64,000 nt of DNA from Strobilurus pachycystidiatus (taxonomy: Eukaryota > Basidiomycota > Agaricomycetes > Agaricales > Physalacriaceae), in NCBI GenBank assembly GCA_019915135.1, contig JAHLMK010000016.1:372001-436000 (forward strand), given 5' to 3'. A program made the position numbers and the translations under genes. Shown here piece by piece: positions 44,270-56,300 of the stretch (the stretch's first letter is position 1; each line of letters begins with the position of its first letter). The notes beneath the pieces were generated by a model that was not told the origin of the DNA, did no database searches, and worked only from the letters and a program-made list of their open reading frames with translations.

Positions 44270-45856
44270 TCAATAGTCGAACTCTAGCATATCCCCAGCA
44301 TAATAAATACTCTCCCTGGTACTAGTCGATCCACCTTGAACTATATCAGAATCATGCCCAAAAACAACGAGGCGTAACCCCGCCAACAGCAGTGAAGAGA
44401 GCTCTTGCCTAAAAAGCTCGAGTTTTGGAAATGTCCCACAATCACTACGCACCGTTGCGACCTTGAGCCCGTGCTCAGCACGTCGACGCAGCATACACAC
44501 CAACGCCTCATCCGCACACCATATCGGTCCCCGACCGCGTATTTCCAACCTCAACCTCTCAAGCAATGGCAACAGTACCATCTCCCCCTGGTCGTTCTCT
44601 CGCCCAAGATCGACAATCAGATCTTTGACCGTTTCATCATCGGATACATACAGTGTGAGATCCGTCAACCTCGTCGTCACCGCAAAGATCTTCTGAAGAT
44701 GGCGCATCTTCGTTGCCTCCACATTGTCCGCCGCCAGAGAAAGCATTGTGAGGTTGGTCCCCGACCTCTCGAAGAACCGTACGATCCTCGCCTTCACTTC
44801 CAGGGAGACCGTCATGTCCTCCAGGTTTGGTAGAGTCAAGTGCTCCAGAAGCCGCCGGTCGAAGCCAGGCGTCAGCGTGAACCGCCTGAGAGATGTGTTG
44901 GTGATGTGTGTCGCATCCTGCGGAGGCCTTGAAGTGTCGCGCATCAACGAGAAAGAAAAGTCCTGCAGACGCGTCCCTTGAGCAAGGATCTGCAGGAACG
45001 CATCTGCCGATTCTTGTCCGACGCGCACGCAACAGTAACCCTCTGTCACGGATAACATCGTCAATCTCGCCAGAGGTAGAGAGTGGTACATCGACGCCTG
45101 GGATTGGCATACTCCGAAAAGAAACATCCCTTCCAAGCGGGGCGCATCTGCTATTGCGTGCACAACGATGGGTTCATACGGGGCGAATCGTTCGTCGTCG
45201 CCTTCTAAAATCCCAGGTAGGTTGATATTCGCAAAGCGGAGATTGGGAAATTGTAGTCCAGGAACGTGGTTGAATTCATGGAGGTAGCTCTCCGCGCCAG
45301 TGAACTTGAACCACTCCAATCGCCCAGCCGTCCTCGGCTCTAGCAGCACCTTCATGATCTTCTCATGCAATGGAGTCATAAAGTACTCGGGTACCTCGAC
45401 CGTGATTGAAAGCTTGCACCTCTGCGAAAGGGCTAAGACCTCCTCCAATCGATCGATGTAGGCCTCTTCGCGTTGTCGAGAGAGGCCGCACTTGAGTGGA
45501 ATGCAAACATGCTTCCATAGCGCGGCGTGGCCCTTCACGACGCTGTTCCAATCCATGGACACATACGCCATGATGTTGGGATATGCCCTCAGGATGTCGA
45601 AGGGTTCGTATGGGGGCATGAGGTGCTCGCATATCAGTCCCTTGAGCTCGAGAGGTAGGCGACGGAGGAAAGATGTCGGAGTGGATCGCTCTATGGGGAG
45701 ACCGAGGCGAGATGCCGGCGACTGTGGAACACGACGAAGAGCTTTGAATGAGTCGGTTGTAGCGGTCGTGGTGGTCTCCGCGGTTGGTTCCGGTGTAGAT
45801 GTGCGTAACAGTGGACTGGCGTCGAGGGCTCCATTACTGCTGGTGGTGGTGGTCAT
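44270..45856 (-). CDS. F-box-like protein
   Basis: Single exon, 528 residues. A Thr/Ser-rich, probably disordered N-terminus (1-55) is followed by an F-box-like region at about 60-115 (SFLRRLPLELKGLICEHLMP … VVKGHAALWKHVCIPLK). The remainder has leucine-spaced repeats (LTMLSVTEGYC, LEDMTVSLEV, LTMLSLAAD, LTDLTLYV) of the degenerate LRR kind. It is a paralogue of the gene at 51523-53130: both share DRLEE(V/I)L-x-S-x2-CKLSI, NTSLRRFT / NTSLEHLS and a matching length and domain order. Probably an SCF substrate receptor; substrate unknown. Confidence 0.82.
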   Translation of the reverse strand: MTTTTSSNGALDASPLLRTSTPEPTAETTTTATTDSFKALRRVPQSPASRLGLPIERSTPTSFLRRLPLELKGLICEHLMPPYEPFDILRAYPNIMAYVSMDWNSVVKGHAALWKHVCIPLKCGLSRQREEAYIDRLEEVLALSQRCKLSITVEVPEYFMTPLHEKIMKVLLEPRTAGRLEWFKFTGAESYLHEFNHVPGLQFPNLRFANINLPGILEGDDERFAPYEPIVVHAIADAPRLEGMFLFGVCQSQASMYHSLPLARLTMLSVTEGYCCVRVGQESADAFLQILAQGTRLQDFSFSLMRDTSRPPQDATHITNTSLRRFTLTPGFDRRLLEHLTLPNLEDMTVSLEVKARIVRFFERSGTNLTMLSLAADNVEATKMRHLQKIFAVTTRLTDLTLYVSDDETVKDLIVDLGRENDQGEMVLLPLLERLRLEIRGRGPIWCADEALVCMLRRRAEHGLKVATVRSDCGTFPKLELFRQELSSLLLAGLRLVVFGHDSDIVQGGSTSTRESIYYAGDMLEFDY

Positions 45857-47915
45857 GACGGCGGATGAGACGATGGTGGGCGCGTCAAGCTGAGTCTTTT
45901 TGAAGTACAGGCGACCACTACGCGGTTGATGTTGTGTGGTGTTTGGTCTACAATACCATTGTGCTCGTTAGTTCCAATTCGGGATAACAATGGAATCACT
46001 TGCTTGTGGACCGTGGTCAAAAACGGAAAGCCCTGATACGCCACAGCGTGGAGAAATTTACGATGCAAGAGGGACCCCGATCAGTGACACAGATAATCAG
46101 AGCATCGGTGGAGTGGAGATGTGGCGCATTAAAACTGGCCATTGCGAATGCGAACAGGGCCTGCAAGAGCACATTAAGACATCTCACGGTTCATTGAGGG
46201 TGGCAATCTACACACCGAGATACGGGTTCTCGATGAAGTATTGCGATATTCATCGCCTGCCAATAAAGCGCGCGGTGATCGAGGGCGTATTGGAAGAACC
46301 ACCGGGCTCTGAACTAGGAGCGAAATGGCACCACAGCTTACCACAGCTGCTGAAGTTGACTATTAGCATCGTTGAAATATAAACACGGCCGCGTGGTCGA
46401 CCATGCGCAATGCATAGGCCGGTGGATTCAAGAGCGGTACCGGAGGGAACCACAACCGCTTGCAGGTCATCGGCGGTGAGGCTGCATGGTAGAGTTACCG
46501 CCAACGCAGGTCGTCGCGTATCTGATCAGGTAAAGGGGGCGCTAGAAGTCGCATTGGTCGGTCAAGTCGGAAGGGGGCACGGCAGAGTGCCCAGCCGTCA
46601 TTGCGACAATTGTTAATCAAGATTCAAGACTGGTTCCTGCGCCAGAATAATCTGGCAAATGACATCAGTTCTCGATTTCCGTTGAGGTTATGAACGATGC
46701 ATACCTGGTTATTGCCTTGGGGCCATTGGCGAAAAACGCTAGGAAATAGACGGTTCGACCTTGGAGTGGTTCGTACACAATCCGGTGGAAGGAAATGTGG
46801 GAAGGAGCATAGAATGGACGACAGTACAGCGCGCTTTCCCTTGTCGCGGATACAGAAGTCCAGCCTGTAGCGTCCAAATTCTGCAGACAACCGGAAAAGG
46901 GCATGTTCAAAGATGCGTCGCTATGCTGGTGGTCATGACCCAGAAGTAAAATTGTCACTATAAGTACTGGGCGGAGTAATATCCCGAGGATGGTGCACCT
47001 TCTTCCATGCCTGACTCGAGGCTGCATTCCTTCCATCCAGATAATCCCTGCGACGTTACGTCGGTATTGCAGCCCAAACTTCGGCACGCCATCGAGAGAT
47101 TCCGAGGACAAGAGAAGCAGTACAGAAAAGTAAAAGAGCAAAAGAGGGACAACAATTGTGAGGTCTGTGACGCGGCCAGAAGGAAGTGTTTGAGAGAGTA
47201 AGGTCAGGGTCTCAGAAGCGGAACCAGCCGGGCCGCTCTCCTTTCGCCGTAGAAATCGAGCGCACAACTTCCGTCTTCAGAGCCAATACAGTACTCTAAA
47301 TCTACCTGCACTCGTATACAGCTGCAGATATTTGGCAATTGTCGTCCATACCATGCGACGTGCAATAGATTATGCGCCACGAGCTTCGCGGCAAATGATC
47401 ACATCTCGACGGTCTAAACTTTCGCTTGTATACATGAATTCAGCTACGTTTGTACGAAGGATTGAGTACTCTCAGTGTCTTCCTGGACCTCAGAGAAATA
47501 TATATATGACGACACTAGTTTTTGCTATAGTCTGCATACTCTTACATCACTTTGTAGGCACAGCGGATTACACCTGGTTTCGCACGAGACCAGACGTTAG
47601 AGGTATGCATGCGAACGAGCAGAGCGCTTTCTGTTCGAGACCGGGCGCGCACACCCATGGAGTTTGTTGTGGAGGCCACATCTTATGTCTAATATGAACA
47701 TGCACCGATAATAAGCGAACTGGACACTCACGCGTTACAGAGCGTCCTGCGGGATTCATCCAATCGCCACAACGGGGTCGATTTCGTGGAGCAATTTGTG
47801 CATTCTAAGCCTTGTGTTTAGCAATAGAACGCGCGCTATGACGAGGCTTATAGACACACCTTTCCCCCTGGGAGATTTCCGTTTGACACCACGCGGAGAC
47901 TTCGCCATGTTTGCG
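45857..47915. other. Intergenic, about 2 kb
   Basis: No supported gene. A minus-strand open stretch at 46665-47267 (200 codons) has no domain and overlaps an opposite-strand stretch. No repeats of note. Confidence 0.4.
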
Positions 47916-49436
47916 TTAACCAAGACCTACGCAATTTGAGATCAGGACTCGAGCTTGTACCTGCACGAGCGAAGTACGCACTGATTGAGCTACACGGATG
48001 ACTTCACAAGTATCGCAATGTTCCTTGCCAATCGGCAACTCGACACCGCATATTGTGCACCGGAAATGGGAGACTGTGGAGATAGCTTCCCGTCCCATTG
48101 TGCTGAGCACCGAAAGAACAGTGGAAGCTGCCGGGCGCTCCTGAGGCTCGAATGAAAGACAAGATTCGACCAAAGACCACAGTTCATCGGAAAGGATATC
48201 GCTTCCTGACGGCCGAGCGGGTTTGTTCCTAAGATGCACAACTTCGTTGATCAACGCTGCATTCGCCTTGATGTACGAGAATGGGGGCTTTCCGGTGTAT
48301 ATCTATGCAGAGGATCAGTCAAGTTATTCAAAGACCAGAGATGTTCGAGTAAACCCACCTCTATAATCGTGCAGCCGAAGGAGTGGATATCTAATGCACT
48401 GCGCAACAGACGTGCTTCCTGGAAGAGAGAGAAGTCCATCATCTCCGGTGGCAGCCACCGTATCGCGCCATTGAAGAACTTTGATGATCCCACCGCCTGG
48501 GACTCCGTCACACTACTTAGCCCAAAATCGGCCAGAACACACCGTAGATCGTCGGTTACAAGAACATTGGCCTGTTAACGTAAATAAGCGAAGAGTCGAG
48601 CAAAGCACGAGAGCGTCCGTACGCCGCGTATATCGCCGTGAACAATTTGCGGCTCAAGTCCATGCAAGTATTCGATGCCGGTTATGATATCGACTACCTG
48701 AGTATAGGCAGAGTCTGGCTCTAGGACATCATTGAAAGGTGAGGACATGACGCACCGATTGAAAACGACTGTGACCGGGACAGGTGTGTAAAAACTGCAT
48801 GATGTTGCCGTTGGTCATCCAGGGAGAGATCAGGCAGAGACGAGGACTGAATGCAGTGGTGGTGACGCCGAGGAACCTGAGTATGTTTGGGTGACTGAGT
48901 TGCTTCCAGATCAAGGCTTCGTGACAAAGGTCCTATGAGACCCGGTCAATATCACTGGTGGACAGGAAGTATAGCAAACACTCACCGCCCACAGTTGTTC
49001 CTTCTCTTGATTTTCAGGAAAGAAGCGAAGGAGCTTTAAGCAGACAGGTTCGCCGTACATCGTTCCCTTCCATATGTCCGAGAATCCACCCCCAGCAACG
49101 GGGCCAGACCCTGTAATAGTTACATCGTGACAGTCTAGTGAGGTGGGGATGACACTATACTGCAGCCCTAGAAAGCGCTGGCATTTGATACACGTAGTTC
49201 GAAGCTCGCCCTTGACCCCAGCGGAGTCGATCTCCTTGTGAAGGCCATGAGCACGATACATTAGAGAAGCAAGCAATTTGGCTCACGTCTTGCAAGATAT
49301 TCATGACGATGCTCGCCAATTCGCGCGGAACGTATCGTACTGTCCGCCAAGGACACTCGTTCGTCCGAAGGATCTGCTGGACGCTCACGGTGACATCGTG
49401 GAGAGTGCCGTCCACGGCTAGCGTAGACCACGGCAT
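47916..49436 (-). CDS. Protein kinase with C-terminal Cys motif
   Basis: Exons 49287-49436, 48986-49234, 48756-48932, 48623-48697, 48359-48571 and 47916-48302 join in frame to 416 residues (ATG 49436). Kinase landmarks: glycine loop GSGPVAGGGFSDIWKG, catalytic Lys in VCLKLLRFF, ISPWMTNGNIMQFL (hinge), HGDIRGANVLV (catalytic loop, Gly in place of Arg of HRD), ADFGLSS (DFG) and RWLPPEMM (APE region). Asp, Lys and Asn catalytic residues are all present, so it is probably active. The tyrosine-kinase-like type with HGDIxGAN is expanded in agaricomycetes. The N-terminus has a Cys pair (CIKC, about 65). The C-terminus carries CTIC…CDTC (C-x2-C-x11-C-x2-C), a possible zinc ribbon. No transmembrane segment. 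Substrate unknown. Confidence 0.88.
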
Positions 49437-51522
49437 ATACGCAAAATTTCCGTAGGCGAAGCAGGATGATTAGAGCGTCGGGGCAGTAAAGAGGCTGGTG
49501 GTAAGAAGTCACAGACTTGAAACGGCGACACTGTTATTGGATCATGGGTACGGCATTGTGGGTCCATGTGACCACAGGTTGCTGATAGCTATGGCAGACA
49601 TGTCACTGCAAATTGTGTATGAATGGTAACCTTTCTTTGAGCTCCCGTTCGCCCAAATTTCCCCTGGGCGTCGCTGGACTCAACGTCATGGCTGCCGACT
49701 AGAGAAAGTCAGTTCAACGAGGTCTTAAAGAAATGGAGGCACCCTCTCAGCTCTATTGAGGGTCAATGGCCCCGTTTCGGTCGCCAACAACGCGTCGGCT
49801 TTTGAAAAGTTGACAGCTTGAAGTTCGATATGGACCGCCAATCCCATCTACCACTGATCTCAGAAGGTGGTTCTCGGAAGTCGGTATGATGTGCCCACAT
49901 ATCATCGAGAGGTAAAAACGGCTGAGCACGTCTGTACCGTGTACAACCGCCGAGGAAGAGGTTGTGAACGTTAAAGAGGAAGATCGATCGCCGAAATGCA
50001 AAGTAACTCCGAGATCCCCGTGACCCTAACCCTCCCGACCTTTCCTTCTCATACTGCAACCTCCACTCAACATCGTTGTACAACTCTCGATATACACTCA
50101 AAATGTGCGCAGTTTTGCTCCGCGTTCTTCAGGACCATCTCAGGGCGATTCCTGTCTTGGCCACTGTCGATACCTCCTCCGGAACGTCCAGGAAGGAAAA
50201 GTGTGTCGACCTCCTGCTACTTTTTACCCATCGTTAATTCGCAGCAGGAAGCGCAGATAACTCCTTACCTGGGTACCGATACTACCACGCTTTCTGCATA
50301 CGGCCAGCGGACGGTCCTGCCCTAATGCTGACGCTCGACGCCATCTGCAAATACTTCCCAAATCACGCATGGGACGAAGGACCAAAAGTGGCCAGACATG
50401 CCGCTGTGCCAACGAGAGGCATAAACGAGTACGTGCTGCAAACATCGCGGCGTCGCAGAAGTCCTGACACTATATCCAGGTGATTATGTATATCCACTCG
50501 CATGGAATATCAGATTCAAGTTCGAACATTCGGCTTCGTCAATAGTCTCTCGGAAACTGGCAGCACCAGTCCAAAGCCGGTCCCAGATAGACGGATCATC
50601 CAGAGCAATTGGGCGCGAGACAGACGCGCCGAGTCGCGTATGGCACCTCTCCCAGAAATTTTCGTCGGGATCCTCTCGTAGTCAGTTTCATCCTCTCGTC
50701 GAAGTGGAACTCTGCTGGTGTCGATACACCGCAGGCGCTCTGCCTGGCGATAGCCCTTCTCAATCATGGTTGAAGGTCAGTGAACGACACACGCATTTTG
50801 CCGAAGAATACTCATTTCTATCTAAGCGTCTCTGGCACACTATTGCAGGATCTTCTTGTCATTTCCGCCACTCTGGATGCCGAACTCTCCCGAACAAGTC
50901 TTCGTCTGCGCAGCTCTCGTGAGTAGTTGCAACTGCCTCCTGTGTCATCGTCACTAACAATCCAGTGCCTCGCGTAGACGTTGCAAACGAGTGCTCAGTC
51001 AACCTCTGGAGAACCACCATTCTATCTGGACACTCACACTATTAGACAATCGATTTGTAGACGCCAACAGCCTCCGGCGCAACATGACGAAATCGTTCTC
51101 AAACCCGATCTCAGATGCTTTGGTGGAGAGGGTGTGCGGAATCACAAATAACGATGAAATGTGTGAGTGGAATGCCCCGTGCCCGCTACCTGTGATTCCT
51201 GGCCTCTAATATCGCTTGTAGGCATAAATGCGCCACACTGGCAAGGTGCTGATCTGGCCCTGCGAGCTAGCGCCGACTCGACTTTCCGTGTCTTAAATCT
51301 TCGCCTTGGGAATGACTCTCGTCTGGCTGAGCGAAGCACCCTTCCCAAGTGTCGGGACTCCATGCATGTCGGCTGCTAGAAAGCTTCTACGGTACGCTTG
51401 CGACGATAGACCTCGTGAGACTCTTGGGCCACCCGTAAGCCCATTGTTGACTCGAAAGGGTTGCGACGTATTGAGCAAACCAAACAGAGCAACATAAATA
51501 AACGAGCCAACACGCTTGTCAC
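49437..51522. other. Intergenic with a possible decayed F-box gene
   Basis: On the plus strand a segment at 50502-50680 reads MEYQIQVRTFGFVNSL … MAPLPEIFVGIL, with LPEIFVGIL resembling an F-box start. Further segments (50820-51180) read TLLQDLLVISATLDAELSR and NECSVNLWRTTILSG. The frames are broken and splice sites do not join them, so I treat it as a relic. Nothing else is recognised. Confidence 0.3.
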
Positions 51523-53130
51523 ATGCTATCGACGAACCTACTCTCCACCTTCATACTCACATCCTCCTACGACCAAACCCGCAGTCCCGCTATGGCTTTA
51601 CTACCACCACCCTCTAGCTGCGTGCCAAACCCAGTCAACGACGACGCTCCGCCTTCAGCTGCCACGGGATCGACCGTGGACTCTCCAAATGGCGATGGCT
51701 CGCCTACAATCATTTCGCCAGCTGCCCATCCTCCGCATTTTGCGATTTACTCCACCAGTCGCGCCATCGACAGAGTCCCCATGGAACTCATAAGCTTCAT
51801 CGCGTCGCTACTCATTGGGACCGACATGTGCTTGGGACTGCAATACCCTCAGACGGTCGCTGCCGTTTGCAAAGCCTGGAGCGCAGCCGTGTATGGAGAT
51901 GCCTCCCTATGGGCGCATATCCACCTCTCGTCGGCCTGTTCTGTACCATCTTCGGCACGGATGGTCGCCCGACTGGAGGATATCTTGGAGCGCTCGAAGA
52001 ACTGCAAGCTCTCCATTAGATTGGAGTTCTTTGGAGAGATCTGTGTCACGTCGGTGCAGGACACCATCATCGAGATGCTTCTTGGGCAAGCACGACGCTG
52101 GGAGAAGTTGACGTTCATTGGGCAGAGCTCGTCCGTTTGGCTGTTCAACGGATATGAGTTTCCTCACCTTCAGCATGTCGAATTCTGTCTCTTCGACGAC
52201 GAGCCTGAAGTTCATACCGACTTTGACTCGCTCATACTCCAGTCATTCGCACACGCCCCTCGTCTCCACACAGTGATGGTCTCAGGCATTGCGGCATCGC
52301 GGTTGGAGGCTAATCTCCTCCAGACGCTGCCCATGGCCCAGTTGACCGTGTTGGTTCTCCGGCAGAACACTGCTCTTAATGCAGATCTCCCGCCCTTCCC
52401 ACTCAGGATCTTTCTAGAGATCCTATCGGCTGGCCAACAACTCCGCTCCCTCATCCTGCAAGCGCCCGTGCTCATAGGCAATGTTCCACCACAGACGCCT
52501 ACCGTTGTGAACACTAGTCTCGAGCATTTATCTTGCACTGTCGACCCAGGCGTCCTTAGCTACATCACGTTGCCAGGATTATCAGCGTTGTACCTCTGGG
52601 CGACATCGGTGGATGGTCTAGTGGATTTTTTCAAACGGTCGAAGTGTGCGCTCCAGATATTCGCTCTCTACCTGGCCGATTCGAGGAACCTCTCGCAGCT
52701 TTTCTGCGTGTTCAAACAGTGGTCGGGAATGACGGTTCTCACTATCTCGTTGTTGTATCAGCACGGTCTCTTCGAGCTTCTACAGGAGCTTGGGAGTTTG
52801 GACGAGAATGGCGACATGGCGGTCTTCCCTCGGCTCGAGAACCTCACGGTCGACTTACAGTCCACTCGGGCGGATGGATCGGTGGAGAGTTTGGCGGGGA
52901 TGGATTGGATTTTCTCTGCGTTGCAGCGTATGTCGGAGAGCCGCCTTTGCGGTGGAAAGAGCTCTTTGCAAAGAGCTATGGCGGAAGGGGAAGGCTTACT
53001 TTGGGACCTCACAGCATTCAGGGCTGTACCAAGAGGAGAGAACGAAGTAGGACACCAAGCATTCCATATTGTCTGGAAGACCTGGACCACATACTATGAT
53101 CCTATACTCTTCGAATACATAAGCACTTAG
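51523..53130 (+). CDS. F-box-like protein, paralogue of 44270-45856
   Basis: Single exon, 535 residues from the first ATG; an in-frame ATG at 51592 is an alternative start because the first 23 residues look poorly conserved. The N-terminus is low-complexity. The F-box-like region lies at about 82-135 (AIDRVPMELISFIASLL … VCKAWSAAVYGDASLWAHIHL). It is followed by MVARLEDILERSKNCKLSI and leucine-spaced repeats through the C-terminus. Matching features with the 44270-45856 protein show they are a duplicated pair, now on opposite strands with the kinase between them. Confidence 0.82.
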   Translation: MLSTNLLSTFILTSSYDQTRSPAMALLPPPSSCVPNPVNDDAPPSAATGSTVDSPNGDGSPTIISPAAHPPHFAIYSTSRAIDRVPMELISFIASLLIGTDMCLGLQYPQTVAAVCKAWSAAVYGDASLWAHIHLSSACSVPSSARMVARLEDILERSKNCKLSIRLEFFGEICVTSVQDTIIEMLLGQARRWEKLTFIGQSSSVWLFNGYEFPHLQHVEFCLFDDEPEVHTDFDSLILQSFAHAPRLHTVMVSGIAASRLEANLLQTLPMAQLTVLVLRQNTALNADLPPFPLRIFLEILSAGQQLRSLILQAPVLIGNVPPQTPTVVNTSLEHLSCTVDPGVLSYITLPGLSALYLWATSVDGLVDFFKRSKCALQIFALYLADSRNLSQLFCVFKQWSGMTVLTISLLYQHGLFELLQELGSLDENGDMAVFPRLENLTVDLQSTRADGSVESLAGMDWIFSALQRMSESRLCGGKSSLQRAMAEGEGLLWDLTAFRAVPRGENEVGHQAFHIVWKTWTTYYDPILFEYIST

Positions 53131-53334
53131 TCGACACTTAGCTTCAGACGTACAATACTCTATCATGGACAGTCATCTATTCCACACCTTCTTCCTAATT
53201 TCGACTAAGTAAATCAGAAAGATATGTATGATACGAGAGAGAATGCCTTTCTTAGCGTCATGATCCACCAGGAATAGTCAAGACGATGTCTATTGTAGCA
53301 GCATGTAGTCAATTTACACACGTGTACATGTACT

Positions 53335-56300
53335 TCATGCCCACATGTTGCGATACTTCTCGTCAAATTTTGAAGTCGCGTCACGAACCATAGCATATAC
53401 ACGCCAGTCCGCATCTGTTACTCCCTCCGGTCGACTGAAATTGTCCGCCTTCACGCCACCATCGTCATCGTCGTCCATTCCGCTTTCAACTGCAGTGATA
53501 CTCTCATCATCGACGGCAGATTTCGATACCTGAACCAAGTATTGCTCCAGTGACGCCTTCACGGTGAGCAGCGTCAACATGAAGTCCTGCAGGTAGTACC
53601 ACACATCGGACTGGCGAATACCGTTCGCTCTTTCCAGTGTCTGAACCTGCCCATGGACAAAGAAGTCGAGGAGATAAGAGTTCAGAGTATGTTCTCCATC
53701 ATCCTGGACGATATAGCGGGACATATCAGGGATGGCATACTTGTTCAAGTGAATGCCACTCCGAATGGTGCGCGACAGTTCGTCGATGGATGTAAAAGTG
53801 TCTGTATGGCCAGAGAGCGCGATGAAGTGCGACCGTACGATAGGACATTCTGAGCTGGTCCGAAGAAGAGGAATAAAGGGGGTGGCGCCTTCACTATTTG
53901 GTGGATACTGGATCCCACTAAGAGGGAGCGTGTTGTCCGTTCCTAACTCGTGGCCATACTGTTCGGCGTACGTTATAGCGTACTGGGTGAACATGCGCCG
54001 CACCTCCTTATCGTGGCGGGCAAGAAAACGGTGCGCATCGGCGCGGATGGAGGGAAGTTTGATCATAGATGGATACTTCGTCCTCAATTGTTGCATCTCT
54101 GTGCTGCATGAAAAGGCACTCGCGAGATATCGTCGACCAAAGAGGTGACTCATGAGAGCGATGAACTCGCGTTCGGAGTCAGCATCGTTACTGATGCTGT
54201 GTAGGATGCCTCTGTGTAAAAGGTGAACAAGCGCAAAGTTGCCGGGCTCGGTGTACTTCAGGAAGAAGATGTCAGCACATGAAGGAATCCAGACACACGA
54301 GGGAGCTTACGTAGAGATGGCACGAAATTGCAGAAAGGTTGACGGGTGTTCCTTTACTATCAACGAGGCGCGCCCGTCGCAGATACTCGATGTTGAACCT
54401 CATGTGATGCAGCAGTTGACTCCGCCCGGTGCTTGATCCAAAGCTAACTTGCGGAAGGTCCATGAGGCTTTGTATCGCCTTGACAGCAACGGGCGAGTTA
54501 TTCGAGCCATGTAGTAGACTGAGCAATCGGAGAGTCAATGTCGGCGTCAAAGGAAACGTGCCACCGAGGGAAGGAAGCTTTGACAGAATCAGACGCTGTA
54601 CGCGGCTGATGGAGAGGCCGTAGAAGACAACGTTTCCCAGCAGATCGTAACCACGTCGACCAGCACGGCCAGCGCATTGTCGATACTGTAGACGGCCGAG
54701 GAGTTAGATTGGGATCTTCGGAAGAAATCATTGCTTACCATCAATGCGGTGAGGAAGGGCGAATCCCCGCAAAACACAGATGTCCTGGTCGGGGCATTGA
54801 TCCCCAAAGCAAGCGTACCAGTGGATATCATGACACGTATAATGCCTCTTCGAAATAGGCTATGAAGTATCAAACATTGCAACCGAGGGATGCATCTAAA
54901 TCACGTACTTTTCCGCCAGGCTTCTGTAGCTCTTGTTCATGCCTGCGTGGTGTACGGCTATTCCACGAAGCGCCGCATCAATGAGCCAACCATGGACATT
55001 CCAAAGATCGCCAAGTTCTTCTTCAAGTTCGCTGCGAGAGTAAGGGCCTGCAAATGAAAAATCTGGAAGAGGCTCCGCCGGATCAAACGAGCTCTCCCAT
55101 GTTCGTCTTTCCGCCGGGTCTTCTCGATCCTCTTCGTCCTTTTTCTTCTTGGCCAGTCTCTTGGCTTTTTCCTCTTCCCGCTTCCTGCATTTCTCCCCGT
55201 CCTTCCACTTGGACCACTGCGCGAGCTTACGCTGCCATTCGGGACTCTCCTCCTTCCACCGGTTCTCACACGCAACAAGCTCTTGTAACAGGCCCTTTGC
55301 TATCCGCTCACACTTTCGGCGATCGAAATTGAAGCATATCGCCGGCTATGATATAGATCAGAACTGAACGAGCGTCGTTGCGAGATACACTTACGAGAAG
55401 CTGTTGCTGGTGGAGGTCTGCAAGCAGGGACAGGACACCAGCCGAGATGCTCTCATCGTCAGGTTCTCTCGTGGGGATATCACCATCTTGGAGGGCGGCT
55501 ACGACCTCATCGGTAAGGGCGGAGTTACCGGATAAGCGCTCTTTGAGGACTACCTCATACCGGAGTACGTCGCTTTGCTTCAGAAGCTTCGAACCTACAG
55601 GTGCAAAGAAGGCGACAGGGTCAAGACCTGTGATCACATCTGCTGAAGTCCGGGACTGTGACAGAGCATCGAACGTCGACAAGGTATCGCGTGCCTCAAG
55701 AGCCAAGTCATCTGGAAGAGCCTTCTGCGCGAATGAGCGCATGGCGATTGGGTGGAGGAAGCGAAGCCTGTCGGTCGACTCGTAATTCGTCAGCCCTAGA
55801 AACACAGGCGATTGTTGTATGTCTTCGAGGCGATAGTAGAACTTTCGCAGATGCGAATATCGGTGTTTGTGAAGAATGAATGAATGCGTCCAGCCATGGG
55901 CCTTTGCAAGAGACTTGAGCCAGTCGTTGAAGCGATCAGGTGAACCGATAGTCGCAGACAAGCCACTGGGACAATGTTAGCGAGATCACCAAACACACAC
56001 ACCGGAGTAACGTACATGAATGGACAAGGCGCGAGCAGAAGGATCTGCTCCCATACAGCGCCACCCTCCTGCTGTCCGATGGTGTGAATCTCGTCAAGAA
56101 TGATTCTGATCAGAGCCGTGTCAGTCACCGTGTACGTGTTTGGATCGTAGTACATACCGCTTGATCCGTGGCGTCCATTTGGCAGCCATAGGCGGCGAAA
56201 GCAGCATGATTGCAAGAATCTCGGGGACCGTAACGAGGATCTGGCAGTTCTGAGGATCATTGATGCGATAGTCGCGAGTATGAATGGCCCACAGCGTGCC

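Noticed and set aside
46665..47267. 200-codon minus-strand open stretch with hydrophobic segments
   Set aside because: No family resemblance and no coherent gene context; overlaps other chance frames.
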